A stretch of 64,000 nt of DNA from Manduca sexta (lineage: Eukaryota; Arthropoda; Insecta; Lepidoptera; Sphingidae): positions 9,670,983 to 9,734,982 of the forward strand of contig NC_051138.1 of the NCBI RefSeq assembly GCF_014839805.1. The letters are read 5' to 3'. The notes beneath the pieces were generated by a model. It was not told where the DNA came from, did no database searches, and saw only the letters and a program-made list of their open reading frames with translations. A program made the position numbers and the translations under genes. This document shows positions 45,801 through 59,000 of the stretch, piece by piece (position 1 is the first letter of the stretch; the number at the start of each line of letters is the position of its first letter).

Positions 45801-47923
45801 GTAACTTTTTACATATTCGCCGATTAATAGGCACCTCGCGATACTGGCCCGAGTCCAGCTCAGGTCACGCAAATGGGTTAATGACTGCCTAAAAACGTTA
45901 AGGGACTTAATCAATGAGAGTATAGGGTGCTACTTTAGAAATGGACTCATCTATTCAACACCGTAATGTACATTTTTATTCCCACGATTTAATTCTGTTA
46001 TGTTATGTTATACATAAATGTGGGAGTTTGCAAAGATTTTTATTTTTTAATGTATAAACTGTTAAATGAATTTGCATTAAATGTCGCACACAGATAAATC
46101 TCTGGAATAATAACATAATTTCAAGCATGTCACAAAGAGAACTTTTCTTCGATTTACGAAGTGTTCCAGTATCCCATTCGCAGGTTCCCCTGGTGTTGAC
46201 TGTGGTGTATTGTTTGTTGTTGGGCGTGGGAGGAAGCAGGAATTTTATTTAACATTCGGGATTAACTTGGATGCAATGCAAACTCCATGTTGACCAGCGA
46301 GGAAGAGAGATTTATTTATTTTATACTACAGACTACATATACACGAATTTGACAGTTGACATTTGGACTTATACAGATTATGTTACATGTGGGATCCGAT
46401 ACATAAAAAAAAACCCTACCGGAGAATCCAGTCTCGGGCAAAACCTCTCTAGAAATACCAATTCTAAGTGTTTCCCGATCTGGAATTCGAACCCCAAACC
46501 TTAATGTTTTTTAGACTTATGTCGTTCGTTCGTTCGTTTTACTTGCTTCCATGCGTATCCCAACCGAAAATGCCAATGTTACGTTATTTTCTTAACAGTT
46601 TAGTAGTTTATATGAAATAACTACATAGGTACTCAATGTAATTTTATAACGTCCGCGCTGCGAGGACGTATCAAGTTGCAACTTGCAAGCGACAAATTAA
46701 CGGCCATTATAGGAAAGGGAACGAGGTTAGAAAGTTAGTGTGTTTTCGTATTGAGATATATTATACCTACTTACTGCATGCAACGGTTACAACATGAGCC
46801 TTGGACCCAGTCATTAACTTCATGTGTTATTAATGTCGTAACGTCTTTCCGACCAATTGCTGTGCAAGTACGGCCACCGAGGGAGCTCGCAATTTGAACT
46901 ACAATGTTATATGTGATGAAGGCTGTTTAATTTTTTGTTAAATTTATTTTATTTTTTGTGTCAGTCAAAAATTGACTGTCTCGATGGCGTAGTTGTATTT
47001 CGCTCACAAGACGACGCACTGAAATGTTATGCCTCTGCCTATCCCTGAAAATGGCAAAAGTGTTATGCTATATGTCTAAGTATATAAGAAGTACGTTCAA
47101 CCAAACCCAACACAAAAATATAACTAAAAACGTCACAAGAAAACAAAGTTCGCGATTTCGTTGTCTTGCACGACTTAATTACTTATTCTAGTTTTTTTTT
47201 AGTTTTAAAACCAAAACTACTACAGCGATTTTGAATAAAGAATTATGGGACAAACCTGCAGGATTATTCTTTCAAATAAAAAAAAATACAAATCGTTTCA
47301 TAAATGAGCGAGTTCTAAGATAACAAATATTAAAAAAGAAAATAAAAACATTTACGTTGAATTCATAACTTCCTCCTTTTATGAAGTCGGTCAAAAAGAC
47401 TCAATTGAGTTAACGAACAGGGCCCTTATTCTGTATGATAGTGTAAACGCGTAACGCGGCCGTGTCATGTTATCTTCGAGAAATGTGCATGGAATGGTAT
47501 TCTGTAAGCCAAATTTCTATAGTCCTAAACATGATGCGTTGTATTACGTGCTTGTTACACACTGTCAAAATAACGTGCGGGATAGAGAATAAGGCCCCTG
47601 GTAAACAAGAATAGTTAATTGCGGTACCGTTATAAGATAAAAGATTGATTTTTTTTAATAAGTTTTAGTAAATAGCGTCTATTTTTTTATGAGGATATTG
47701 ACTTATTAGAAACAGGTTTAAAGGATACAGCTACGTTATCGGGTCAACAGCTTCCCCTTATTATCCATGTTAAACGGTACTAAAGTCATTGACTTCAACT
47801 GCTAAAATATTAGCTTTTGACTAATTATACATATTCATTTAAATATCATAAATTTATGAAGGCGGGAAATAAAATGAATAATTTGTGTAGCAATATTATT
47901 GTTTGCAATGTGTTGATAAGCTA
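42882..47923. other. Intergenic, AT-rich, with SINE remnants
   Basis: No gene recognised. At about 46410-46500 the minus strand shows a B-box-like GGTTCGAATTCC, probably a SINE remnant. At 46975-47045 the plus strand has 'ctgtctcgatggcgtagttg', a diverged head of the SINE family at 30059-30429. GC-richer patches at 43550-43640 and 44390-44600 hold no recognisable frame. Confidence 0.4.
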
Positions 47924-48522
47924 TCTATACTATTATATAAAGCTGAAGAGTTTGTTTGTTTGTTTGAACGCGCTAATCTCAGGAACTACCGGTCCAAACC
48001 AAAAAATTCTTTTTACGTTGGATAGCCCTTTGTTCGTGGAGTGCTATAGGCTATATGTCATCACGCTATACCCAATAGGAGCGGAGCAGTAATGGCTAAT
48101 CTCAGGAACTACCGGTCCTAACTGAAAAATTCTTTTTGCGTTGGATAGCCCTTTGTTCGTGGAGTGCTATAGGCTATATATCATCACGCTATGACCAATA
48201 GGAGCGGAGCAGTAATGAAACATGTTGCAAAAACGGGGAAAATTATGAGTTTTGAGAGCTTCCGTTGCCTGCGTTGCGATGTATGACGGGATTGTTTCAC
48301 TTAAAAAGTTCTAAAAAATATATTATAAAACAAAGTTCCCCGCTGCATCTGTCTGAACGTGTTAAACTCAAAAACTACCCAACGTATTAAGATGAAATTT
48401 GGTATGGAGACAGTTTGAGACCCTGGGAAGAACATAGGCTCCCGGGAAACTACTACTTTTATAACGGAAAACTTTAGCCTGTAAAACTTTATAACGCGGG
48501 CGGAGCCGCAGGCAAAAGCTAG
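47924..48522 (+). mobile_element. Helitron, complete non-autonomous copy
   Basis: Begins TCTATACTATTATATAAAGC immediately after A (47923) and ends CTAG at 48519-48522 immediately before T. This is the Helitron signature of insertion between A and T without target duplication. A GC-rich hairpin ('ggcggagccgc') lies about ten bases before the 3' end. It has two copies of the 123-bp unit that is repeated six times at 27616-28353. At 599 bp there is no room for a Rep/helicase protein. It is the best intact reference copy in the window. Confidence 0.9.
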
Positions 48523-50829
48523 TAAATAAATAAAATATTGTCGTTTTATACATTTTAATATTATGTTTTATATGTACCTATTCAAATTTTTCGATTCATT
48601 ATCCATTACATTATTATAATATTACTTATATCATTCCATTTACCTGAGTATTTAATAGAGTCATTGTTATTTTTTGTGTCTGTCAATTATATGGATGTTA
48701 AATTATAATACTCGTACGATAATACTTGTCAACTAATTCTGATTTTTAAACGTAATCTAAAATACTATGTACAGCGAATCAAAGTCTATTTAGAGAAATT
48801 AAAATCTAGTCTATAATGGGTACCTAATTAACCAAATAGTTTATAAAAATAAATACATTATTTTACAAATATGATAACGTATATTCTCTAAAACTCATGT
48901 AAAGATAAAGTTGCTTGGGGTGCATATAATTGCAATAATATTCGCATAACACGCGGAGTAACCTCTGAGGGAATACGCCTCGTGGCTCGTAGTATGTAGG
49001 TAGAACAAGCTCTGATTAAACCGTAAAAGAGATTGGTTTCTTAGCTGAGTGCTTTATCGTTGACGTTATGTTGGCAATTTTGTGACGTCTCGTCCTCTTA
49101 GACTCGCAGAGATCCCGACCAGACGACCTACTTATACTAAATGTACCCAATGAAAAATACTTATAGGTCGTGCACTGCGACGGATTCAATTAGACACACC
49201 TGTACTTGTGATTGGCTGCCAGTGCCGTCACATTCTTTACTCGATTATTTCAAAAGAATTTTATGCTTTTGCCTTGTATGCGGTATTTCAACTAATATCC
49301 GTGACATTTTCCGAGAAATTAGTCTGTGAATATTTTATTGTAAGTTTGAGCTTTTGATGTTATAAATGTATCCTTTCAATCAAGATATTATTGGGAATAG
49401 ATTTCATGGGCTTGTTGTAAAAACTAAAAAACATTGACTTGTCAATATAGCTATTATTAAATGCTACTTGTAACGTTGCTCACCGCATAAGGCACAACGG
49501 ATAGGCACTTGGCGCTTGCTGTAAAAACGCAGCCAGATAAAACAGGTGGCGGTTGATATATGGATCCGCATTGCCGGAGCCTCCTCAATGCAGCTGTTTC
49601 AACGATCCGCTTGAGCCACTTTATTTGTTTATATTTAAATCATTGGCATTACGTTAAGGTTCCGTTTTGACTATACTAGTATTTCGTTTTTTACTTTTGG
49701 TAATGTTGGACATTGTTCAATTCTATATAGTTTTATCAAAGAATGTTAAAATCTCTTTATTGATTTAATTTAAAAGTAGGTGTAAAAAATAATCAATTTT
49801 TTGCCACAAAATTTTCATTTAACTTTATCCAGCAGTTATCAAACAATCTAAGTTCAATATTTAAAATATATTTACGGATCAGCTCTTGTTTGTTTAAATG
49901 GAGCGTTTTAAATTTAATATAATTATTTTAATGACTGGAAATGTAGTATTATTATTAAATGTAGTATATAATTTACTGATGTGACATGAAGTATGATTGA
50001 TTCATAAAAGTAGTCAAATGTAAGATGTTCTTTATCATCTATAAATATAAAATTACGCACAACACACAATTTCATGACTGTACGATCTTTTCCTCGATAA
50101 TGTAATTGCGAGTAATGACAAACTGATCAAAAATTGAAACCGGCGCTCCCTTCTTCGGCTACATAGGTATGTTAATGACGTGTGGATCTTCTGTAAATTT
50201 ATGATTCAATGTAACGCGATGCCAAATAAGGCTATCGTCTGAAAAACCTAGTTGCACACATAGCGGGCTAGCGGAGAGTCAAAAGCGCGTAAGCTCTAGT
50301 GAGGTCACCGACCGCGAACCGGTCCCAGGCGTGATCATCGACTTACCACTGTATCCGACTTCACTGATAACTTTATTATATAGATTTTGCTACACACGCT
50401 GCCTCCACGCCTAAACATTAATTGGCTGACATTGTATAGAATGATTTGAAAAATTCACAGCACGAAATATAGGCAATGATAGTATCACAGCCAATGTAAT
50501 ATTTTTTTTGGAATTAATCATAAGCTTAAACTGAAAAAATGTACAATAGGTATAAGGGCATTATTTTGTGACAAACGCTAAAACGCCTAATATAATATCT
50601 ATAACGTTCAATAATCGTTGAATTTATTCATAAAATACACAAAAATCACCCTAGAATTTATAAATTACACGAGAAATCCGTAGGTTATGGGTTTCAAGAG
50701 TTGGAAAGCGGTGGACGAAAATAAATTGTAGGCTTAGCCCTTTTATAACCAATTCACGTGTTTATTTGATGTTAAATTAATTACAGAATTTAGAAATGTT
50801 CAGAGTAGGCAGTTTTTATGAATATAAAA
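48523..50829. other. Intergenic, AT-rich
   Basis: No gene recognised. Small GC-richer patches at 49080-49240 and 50240-50360 lack a convincing frame or splice context. Confidence 0.4.
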
Positions 50830-51315
50830 TAGTGGAGCGCCTGGAGGTTTTCACCTCGGATTAGAGTTATAGTGAATGAATTAATACGATCGATGTGGGA
50901 TATTGTTTTTTAAACTATAAATTGCAATGTTTACCCAAAATTTTTGTGTGCACTCCATTTTTTCATTGTTAAAAAAATATATTATAAAAAAATTATGTTT
51001 GACCAAATATTTTCACTTTAAACAGTATTTTTTTTAATTATATGTTAAATCTTACCTGAGTAGACATAAAGGAACATTTTTCAAAGATACCTGTGTATAC
51101 AAATAGCAGTAGGGTCTCGAACAGTAGAAAAACGTGGAAGGCAGAGCGGAGCGAAAGCTGCTATGTACAATGGAATTTCTCGGCCAGTTTAATTATAAAC
51201 GAAACGTACTCTATTGTGTACATTTAAAAAATAAGGTAATTAATTACGACTAATGAAAGAAAAAAAATATTAGTACAAAATCTGTTTATTTAAATATATT
51301 ACATTGTTGTCTACA

Positions 51316-52064
51316 TCAAATATTTTCTTCTACTTCATCTATCTGTATAATAGGTGAAGTATTGGAACAACTATTTCCGCTGCACTGTAAACATGCTACA
51401 CTGCAGTATAAACCACTTTTTCTGCATCGACACGCAGCTCCACATCCCTTTTTGCAATTACAAAATAACATTTGCAATAAATTATCCGGAGCAGGTAATT
51501 GATTCATTGTTATTGGGATGTACATGTTATTGGAATACTTCCATCCCCAATTTTCAATAACTACGTCATTTCCTAGCCATATCTGAATTTGTAGGTACAC
51601 TCTTTTAAGGTGCTCAAACGCTGCATCAGTTGTTGTGATGACAAAAGAACACTCGTATTTTTGGATGTTGCTTTTATGAAAGAATTAAACCTTAATGTAT
51701 TTAAATCATGAGTTTTAGACGGAGCGCAATATAAACTCAAAATACATGCTACATCTGCTTGCAATATATTATTGGGGTCTTCATTGATATTATTAAATAC
51801 TTTTTCTGAGTCGTGTAAATCAATCCGTTTCTCAAATTTTTTGGCAAACTTGATTTTTCCTTTATTGAAAAACGCAGAAGTAGTAACACAACCCGTAAAG
51901 GCATGTAAAAAAAGAATATGTTCTTTACAATTTGGTAATGATTTTTCTAAACATTTCGATGAAAATATCTTCTGTTGAACTTTGCCTCGGGATGGTTTTA
52001 GAAAATATATTTCATGATCTTTATCTACCAATGCCGTTAATATCACTAAGACATCGATATCTTC
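51316..52064 (-). pseudogene. CXC (tesmin/TSO1-like) cysteine-rich protein, 3' part, frameshifted
   Basis: It reads DIDVLVILTALVDKDHEIYFL..., then LFLHAFTGC, a helical stretch, and finally WLGNDVVIENWGWKY...FCNCKKGCGAACRCRKSGLYC...CSGNSC. The cysteine array (C-x-C-x4-C-x3-C-x-C-x6-C...) resembles a tesmin/TSO1 CXC DNA-binding motif. From memory, the LHAFTGC-type segment followed by WLGN..WGW and this array occurs in a widespread, uncharacterised arthropod protein family, probably transposon-related. The 5' part is missing, cut at the inverted-repeat junction. A one-base shift between 'SSQQL' and 'TTDAAFEHLKRVY' (about 51625-51640) splits the frame into 51573-52064 and 51316-51600. It is therefore a pseudogene fragment. 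Confidence 0.75.
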
Positions 52065-52065
52065 T

Positions 52066-52571
52066 GACTTTACACTACTCAGTAAAAGTATTTAAAAATA
52101 TCAATGAAGACCCCAATAATATATTGCAAGCAGGTGTAGCATGTATTTTGAGTTTATATTGCGCTCCGTCTAAAACTCATGATTTAAATACATTAAGGTT
52201 TAATTCTTTCATAAAAGCAACATCCAAAAATACGAGTGTTCTTTTGTCATCACAACAACCGATGCAGCGTTTGAGCACCTTAAAAGAGTGTACCTACAAA
52301 TTCAGATATGGCTAGGAATGACGTAGTTATTGAAAATTGGGGATGGAAGTATTCCAATAACATGTACATCCCAATAACAATGAATCAATTACCTGCTCCG
52401 GATAATTTATTGCAAATGTTATTTTGTAATTGCAAAAAGGGATGTGGAGCTGCGTGTCGATGCAGAAAAAGTGGTTTATACTGCAGTGTAGCATGTTTAC
52501 AGTGCAGCGGAAATAGTTGTTCCAATACTTCACCTATTATACAGATAGATGAAGTAGAAGAAAATATTTGA
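52066..52571 (+). pseudogene. Second, opposed copy of the CXC protein 3' end
   Basis: The right-arm counterpart of 51316-51821. It reads LHYSVKVFKNINEDPNN..., then a frameshift at the same place as in the left arm, and NDVVIENWGWKY... through the whole cysteine array to DEVEENI and TGA at 52569-52571. Because the frameshift is shared, it predates the inverted duplication. One further base is lost just before NDVV (about 52317). The cysteine-rich C-terminus is unchanged between the arms. Confidence 0.75.
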
Positions 52572-53068
52572 TGTAGACAACAATGTAATATATTTAAATA
52601 AACAGATTTTGTACTAATATTTTTTTTTCTTTTCATTAGTCGTAATTAATTACCTTATTTTTAAATGTACACAATAGAGTACGTTTCGTTTATAATTAAA
52701 CTGGCCGAGAAATTCCATTGTACATAGCAGCTTTCGCTCCGCTCTGCCTTCCACGTTTTTCACTGTTCGAGACCCTACTGCTATTTTTATACACAGGTAT
52801 CTTTGAAAAATGTTCCTATATGTCTACTCAGGTAAGATTTAACATATAATTAAAAAAAATTACTGTTTAAAGTGAAAATATTTGGTCAAACATTAATTTT
52901 TTATAATATTTTTTTTTAACAATGAAAAAATGGAGTGCACAAAAAAATTTTGGGTAAACATTGCAATTTATAGTTTAAAAAACAATATCCCACATCGATC
53001 GTATTAATTCATTCACTATAACTCTAATCCGAGGTTTTACGGTTTTGAATGCTCCAGGCACTCCACTA

Positions 53069-54552
53069 AAAGTGCTAAAAAGAAAGTGAGGCATGATATT
53101 TGATGTTGGAGATGGAGAAACAATGGTACAGTGTATTATGAGAATGTGATTACGTATTAATGCGTAGGAGGCACACAGTTTCGTGCGGAGCGACGCGGAG
53201 ACGGGCGCGGCGTGGTGCGGCGAGCCTACGCGATGCTCTACTGACATTCATTGCACTTGAATCGTTGTAGGTACTCGGTGCCAAATCTTATTAAAAAAAA
53301 CTAATATCAGGAAAGTTCGAATAGCGACCATTTATTCAGATCCAGATAAATTATTGAGTTATCAAAATAAAACTTAACCTTTTGCAGTTTACATAGTGGA
53401 ATTCGAAATCGGCAAAATAATATTAAGTGACAGATTTAACTGTTGCAATAACATCAAACAAAAATCGGAAAAGTGCGCGTTGGATTCGCGAACCGAGGGG
53501 TCAGTAAAAACTTGTAGGTAAGGTATATGAATTTAAATGTTGAAATTCGATCCGTAGACAACCTCATAACACCATCTGTGAGTAATATTTTTTAATTAGT
53601 TTTTTTATTATAAACTAAGCACATATTTACGAACAGAGAGAGTAGGCTCAAGAATTTGTTATAAATTTCAACTTAATAACTTAACGCGTACTTGAGAAAA
53701 AGAGTCTTGATAAACAGACGGGTAACAAAGTTATCCTGAAAGATTTCCTTTTTATATACGCATAAAAAGTGTACAGATTTCATGCCTAATACCTACACAC
53801 ATATATATTTATATACATGAATAATTTCAAAATACTCATAAATTATAACCTACGCGTTACCTTTGCCTTTAATATTAATAGTACTTTACAAAAACGATAG
53901 GCCCTGGTATGTAAAAACAAAGATTCATTCATTAAAATAGTGTTGTAACATCGTAAGTCATAAATGAATCAACTGATTAAATTCTTAGTATGTTCCTTAA
54001 AAGGTGTGCGTTTATGGTTCAAGAGCAATTAAATTGTAGCGTTGGTGGTTTATATTAACATAATAAAAAAAATCGATATAGGTCAGGGTAAAACCTACAC
54101 CTTATAACTTTATAAGTGTAAAACAACGCTCAACAATTAGATTAATTAATGATTAATTTATAACCTTGATCCAACACTTGGAGCAGGTCAAGACTCAGGA
54201 ATTGAGTACGGTGCCTGTACATAATAATAATTATATTTAAAGAGTAGGTAACAGTGTTTTAATTTTAAATAATTGTGATGTTGTTGAAATAATTAAAGTT
54301 GCATCAACGGTAACTGATTAACGTTGATTCCCTATTCATTTACGATCAAGATATTATGATTGCGATCTGCGAGGGCGCGTCGCGGCGGTGAACCGGGTGC
54401 CAGCGCCATCCGCGGAAACCTAATTACCTACTTTCGTTATACTATAGATATATAAAAACTAACGATATTTTTAAGTGATGCAGACATTAGTGGATTTGCA
54501 ATAAAATATTTAATTAGCTCATGATTTAACGTGCGAACGAACGAACGTACGA
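53069..54552. other. Intergenic, AT-rich
   Basis: A GC-rich block at 53160-53235 lies just outside the inverted repeat and could be promoter or repeat sequence; a minus frame of 90 codons (52975-53247) across it has no known domain. The rest is AT-rich with nothing recognised. Confidence 0.4.
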
Positions 54553-54885
54553 AGCGGCGATAGCCTAGTTGGGTGTGGAACGGACTGCCAAGACTAATGT
54601 CCGCAGGTTCAAATCCCAAGGGCACACACCTCTGACTTTTGTAAAAAATCATGTGTGTATTCTTTGTGAATTTATCGTTCGCTTTAACGGTGAAGGAAAA
54701 CATCGTGAGGAAACATGCACATCCGAGAAGTTCTCTATAAGAATTTCGAAGGTATGTGAAGTCTACCAATCCGCACTAGGCCAGCGTGGTGGACTAAGGC
54801 CTAATGCCTCTCAGTAGTAGAGGAGGCCCGTGCTCAGCAGTGGGCAAGTATATAATACAGGGCTGATATTATTATTATTATTACC
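54553..54885 (+). mobile_element. Lepidopteran tRNA-derived SINE, full length
   Basis: The same family as 26182-26512: 'agcggcgatagcctagttgg' head, 'gttcaaatccc', 'gtgaaggaaaacatcgtgag', 'gtggactaaggcctaatgcc', 'tatataatacagggctgat', then a short (ATT)n tail. The two copies differ at scattered sites, and this one has a cleaner 3' half. No clear target duplication is seen. Confidence 0.85.
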
Positions 54886-55217
54886 GTGCAGTAAAAGGCT
54901 TTTTATGGTATATTGCCCATATCAAAGGTTCTAACTAGTGCTGAGTATGTTTATTGAGCATATAAATAGATGAAATAAACTACGTATATCTAGTACCAAG
55001 GTTAATAATTACCGCAACCCTCTCTAAACTGCGGTAACCTGCATAACTTGAACTAGTTTTCCCACATTATAAGTAAAGAGATTGCTAAATTATTAGTCCC
55101 ATTTAGCTTTGTATTACTTTTCTTAAAAAAATAAATACAATATGATATACATGCACAATTCTTTAAAATCGAGCTATGATTAGAAAATGATGATTATTGT
55201 GAAAAATATATTAATGA

Positions 55218-56034
55218 CTAGCTTCCGCCCGCAGCTTCGCCCGCGTGGATTTTGGACTTCAAAAATGGAGGAGGTGCTCAATTTGTCGGGATGTTTTTTT
55301 AATGTATGGTGGTATGCAGGTGGTCTGATTGTCCGGTCAGGGTCTGATGATGGGATCCTGATGAAATCGAAGGAAGCATATAGCATAATTCAGTATTCAC
55401 GCGTGATGGCTTATTATTAGCGTATTTCATGTATAACTTTGGTGTTTCTATACCGATTTCTATGATTCTTTTTTATGGAATATTTAATAATGTTAACTTT
55501 TTTAATTTGGGATGACTGAGAGTGTTATAAACGTAAGAGTAGACAAATATAATGAGAAAGCTTCGAACTGCTAAGCTATTGGGAGTTACACGTGTTATTG
55601 TGAGTCAATCATAAAAGATAGATATATGCTGTCGTGGGATATTTTTTATATCATTTTAAGGAGAACATTTCCGTCATACATGATTTCTGTGTAGCTTTAA
55701 CCATTAAGGTTGCACACGCGACGGAAGATTAAAAAATGGAGTAACTTCCCCCGTTTTCCCAACATTTCCCTTCACTGCTCTGCTCCTATTAATTGTAGCG
55801 TGATGAAAAGTATACTATAACCAGCACAGGAGTATGAAAAATAATTGTACCAAGTTTCGTTAAAATCCGTCGAGTAGTTTTTGTTTCTATAACGGTTATA
55901 CAGACAGACAAAAATTTTACTAATTGCATTTTTGGCATCAGTATCGATCCCTAATCACCCCCTGATAGTTATTTTGGAAATATATTTCATGTACAGAATT
56001 GACCTCTCTACAGATTTATTATAAGTATAGAAGA
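55218..56034 (-). mobile_element. Helitron of a second family, non-autonomous
   Basis: Read on the minus strand, it starts near TCTATACTTATAATAAATCT with 'gtagagaggtcaatt'. It ends with a GC hairpin ('gcgggcgaagctgcgggcgg') and AAGCTAG at 55218, next to A on the plus strand (T on the element strand). These are Helitron ends (TC...CTAG, A/T insertion). It shares the 3'-end style but not the internal sequence with the family at 47924-48522. The exact 5' end is blurred by an adjacent GATA repeat (56029-56046). No transposase frame is present. Confidence 0.75.
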
Positions 56035-59000
56035 TAGATAGATAGATTAATCTACTACTAAAAACTCTAAACTATCCCTACTAAAAAGTGTAATCCACAT
56101 TCCACATACACGCTATTTTCGTTCCCTGAATGCCACCAACGTCACATCTTCTCTGGTCCGCTGGCTAACATACACCAACCAGGGGACTCATAGTACTATC
56201 CTAATATGTGTTTAGACTTATTGATGCGTGTCTCTAAATATGTTAGTTAATGATCGAGGCATGTAGAAACCCATAGAAAGCCATAGAAACCCATAGAAAC
56301 TGCCGACCGGCAAACGATACAAGCATCTCGGAACTCACGACACAGTCATGCCGCCCTCATAATTGCTTTTCCACACTCCACTTGAAGGATTCCAAGTTAT
56401 AGGAAAGGGGGAATACGTATGCTGGTAAACCTTTCTACTTCAATTCCTATATAGTACAAAACGTTTCGATAATAATGAAATTAACATCTAGTTTATAATA
56501 TAGCTAATTATGATGTATCTAGCAATGAAAGCACTTAACAAAAAACTGTCATTGCAAGTATACCTGTTCATTGTGCAAGGACATGTAATGTGGTACATAC
56601 TTATCTTTTCTGTTGTTGAGGTTTGTAGGCCAATATTATAAACAGCGTAAAGCTTTTAACCTTAGACATCTTACTTATCAGAGTAATAAGCGCTGTGCAG
56701 TATCGTAATACTAACTACTTCGTAAAGTGTCATGTCATGTCATGTTCATGGTCATTCATAAACATCAGACAATTTGCGCGTCTCGTAATTGTATAAAAAA
56801 AATGTTATTTTAAGTTTAAAGGTATTAATTCGATGCAATATGAAGTCATGTTCTTCGTTCGCATCAACAAACTACATATATAAATAATGTAATTATACGC
56901 TATTGTAAATGTAAATTGCATATCGAAGCAATCTTATCACTTTCCCACGGAAACCGCGTTTACCGCGTACCGTCGCCACAGGAAACATGCCGATACCCTA
57001 TTGTCATTACTTGGAAGCTTGCGGAAAATATACTTATTTTAAATAAAGATAAAATTTTATGTTTCTGCACACATAATTATCATAGCAAAGTAACATGTAT
57101 CCAATACATACAGAAATTCAATATGAAGTGGCTTATGTACATACAGGGGATGTAAATTATTTTAGGAAGTATTGCTAAAAATTAAGAGCTTGAAACTACA
57201 CAGAACAAAATATAGTACAGATATAATATATTAAGTATTTTTAGTTTAATGTTTTAGATCGATAGACATCGCTATTATGATGAATTTCTTTGAAGTTATT
57301 TACTAATAATTGTATTGATTGGGTTGATGTGTCTCTTTTTTATTTTTTTGACGAGAATCCAAAAAGGATTGTAGTAGGACACGAGGGCCCCACTTCGCTA
57401 GAGTTGAATCAGTTATTAAAACACTATTCGTATTTCGGCACTGTCACCTATAGGCACTGCCGTCTGACTTACTTAAACTATCGGGCACATCCAAACAGCT
57501 ACTAAATATTTTATAGAGCTTCTATAGAAGGTTCCATTCAGGTAGGTAGTCATTCAGTGGAGGCTGGTAATTGAAATGAAAATAAGCAGGTACGGATTAC
57601 GTCGGTAGCTCATTTCAAAGCTTAGCCCCTAATCAGTAGAGTTAATGAATGTCTACGTCGATTCAGTCTTAGAAGCGGCTGATAACCTGAATACCCTTGT
57701 ATCCGTAGCCGCAGAGAGATTCAGCCATCAAATATTCACGTGTGGGGGTATGGTTGCCGTTTTACTGCCTTACCTCCCCCGCGCCGTATCCCCCTCTCCC
57801 TGTCCTCCGTGGCCGGGCATGCGAGGGGGCAGGTCTGCTCGCGCCCTCAAACGACCCTGTCTGAAACAACTGAATGTGCTAAAATCAATAACTGTTGTTT
57901 GACAAAACTTTTGCTCTGGACATTTAATTATTTACTAAAATTATTTAGTGTTAAATTTATTTTTTTGGCGCGTGGCAAATAACTCTATCTCCTACAATAT
58001 TACGTGTAAGACACCCAGTAGATACTACTCCGTACTTATAAAACAAAGTGTCAATAATATAAGTATGTAGATATACTTAAAGCGAACTCAGCTGACACGG
58101 AAGGAACTGCACTGGATTTTTTTATTATACGACATTTAAAAGCAAATTAAGCGCATATTAAACATTTTTCTATCTGGACTAAAGTAGACGAACAGGTGCT
58201 TTGGATTATGGAATACCCTCAAAATATTTATTTAGAAATGTCCTAAAACTGAAAATGTTGTGTAGCTTTACTTTGCCAAGAGATTCATTGAGTAGGTATA
58301 GGAATCTTTTATACCAGTACGTTACTAGCGTAAATACTGCAAAATGAGGACTCTACAATGGCCCACGGGGCTTTGACATCCAAAGTTCTTATAATGGAAG
58401 CTCTTAGTCTATTTAGATTATATACTGTACAGCTTCGAGTGCACCCTGTAAATATTGTCATGAAAACACCCCAAGACAAATGTTTTGGGTGTGTGTAGTC
58501 AAATACATTCTGACTACAGTGCAGTTCACAAAGCCCAGCGCCGCTACACATTATGCGCGCTGGACGACTAGACTTGATCGAATTGCAATCGTTTCGAATC
58601 ACTCAACGTCATTAAGCAATGTGGTTTGTTTTAAGTATTTAACTAGTTAATGATGGACGGATTAACTTTTTGTACGACTATAACCTAAAGATGCCTGATT
58701 ACCTAAGATAGCCTGATTACCTTCTCTGGGTCAGCATACCTTTAATAATGAAGAAATATGAACGCAACCTCCTTGTAATGTAATTCATTGTGACTGCATA
58801 GTTTTCTTGTAAAAGTAAAAAACTGTACGCTATGTTTTCTTTCATGCTTCAAATCGTGTAATTCCTGATAAAAACTAACTACGTTTATATACGATAATTT
58901 ATTATTTTGTCAAATAAAAAATGTATATATTTCTGTTTATTATATTTTAAAAAATCTAAAGGAACAAAATGTAGATATTTTTCATTTTAAGAAGTAATAT

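Larger units (their letters stand above)
50830..53068. repeat. 2.2-kb inverted repeat carrying duplicated gene 3' end
   Basis: The left arm (about 50830-51821) and right arm (about 52065-53068) are reverse complements, around a spacer of 243 bp. The ends are TAGTGGAGCGCCTGGAG on the left and CTCCAGGCACTCCACTA on the right, with A-rich flanks that allow a 3-bp AAA duplication. Each arm contains the 3' end of the same gene and its AT-rich downstream sequence, in opposite orientation. The arms differ by scattered single-base changes and small indels, for example one base lost in the right arm near 52317 and ten extra bases near 53040. It could be a foldback transposon that captured a gene end, or an inverted duplication of a transposon gene. 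Confidence 0.8.

Noticed and set aside
57645..57902. An 85-codon plus-strand frame with a helix-like first half
   Set aside because: Followed by GC-rich, proline/arginine-rich sequence open in two frames; no domain and no splice context, so composition is the simpler explanation.
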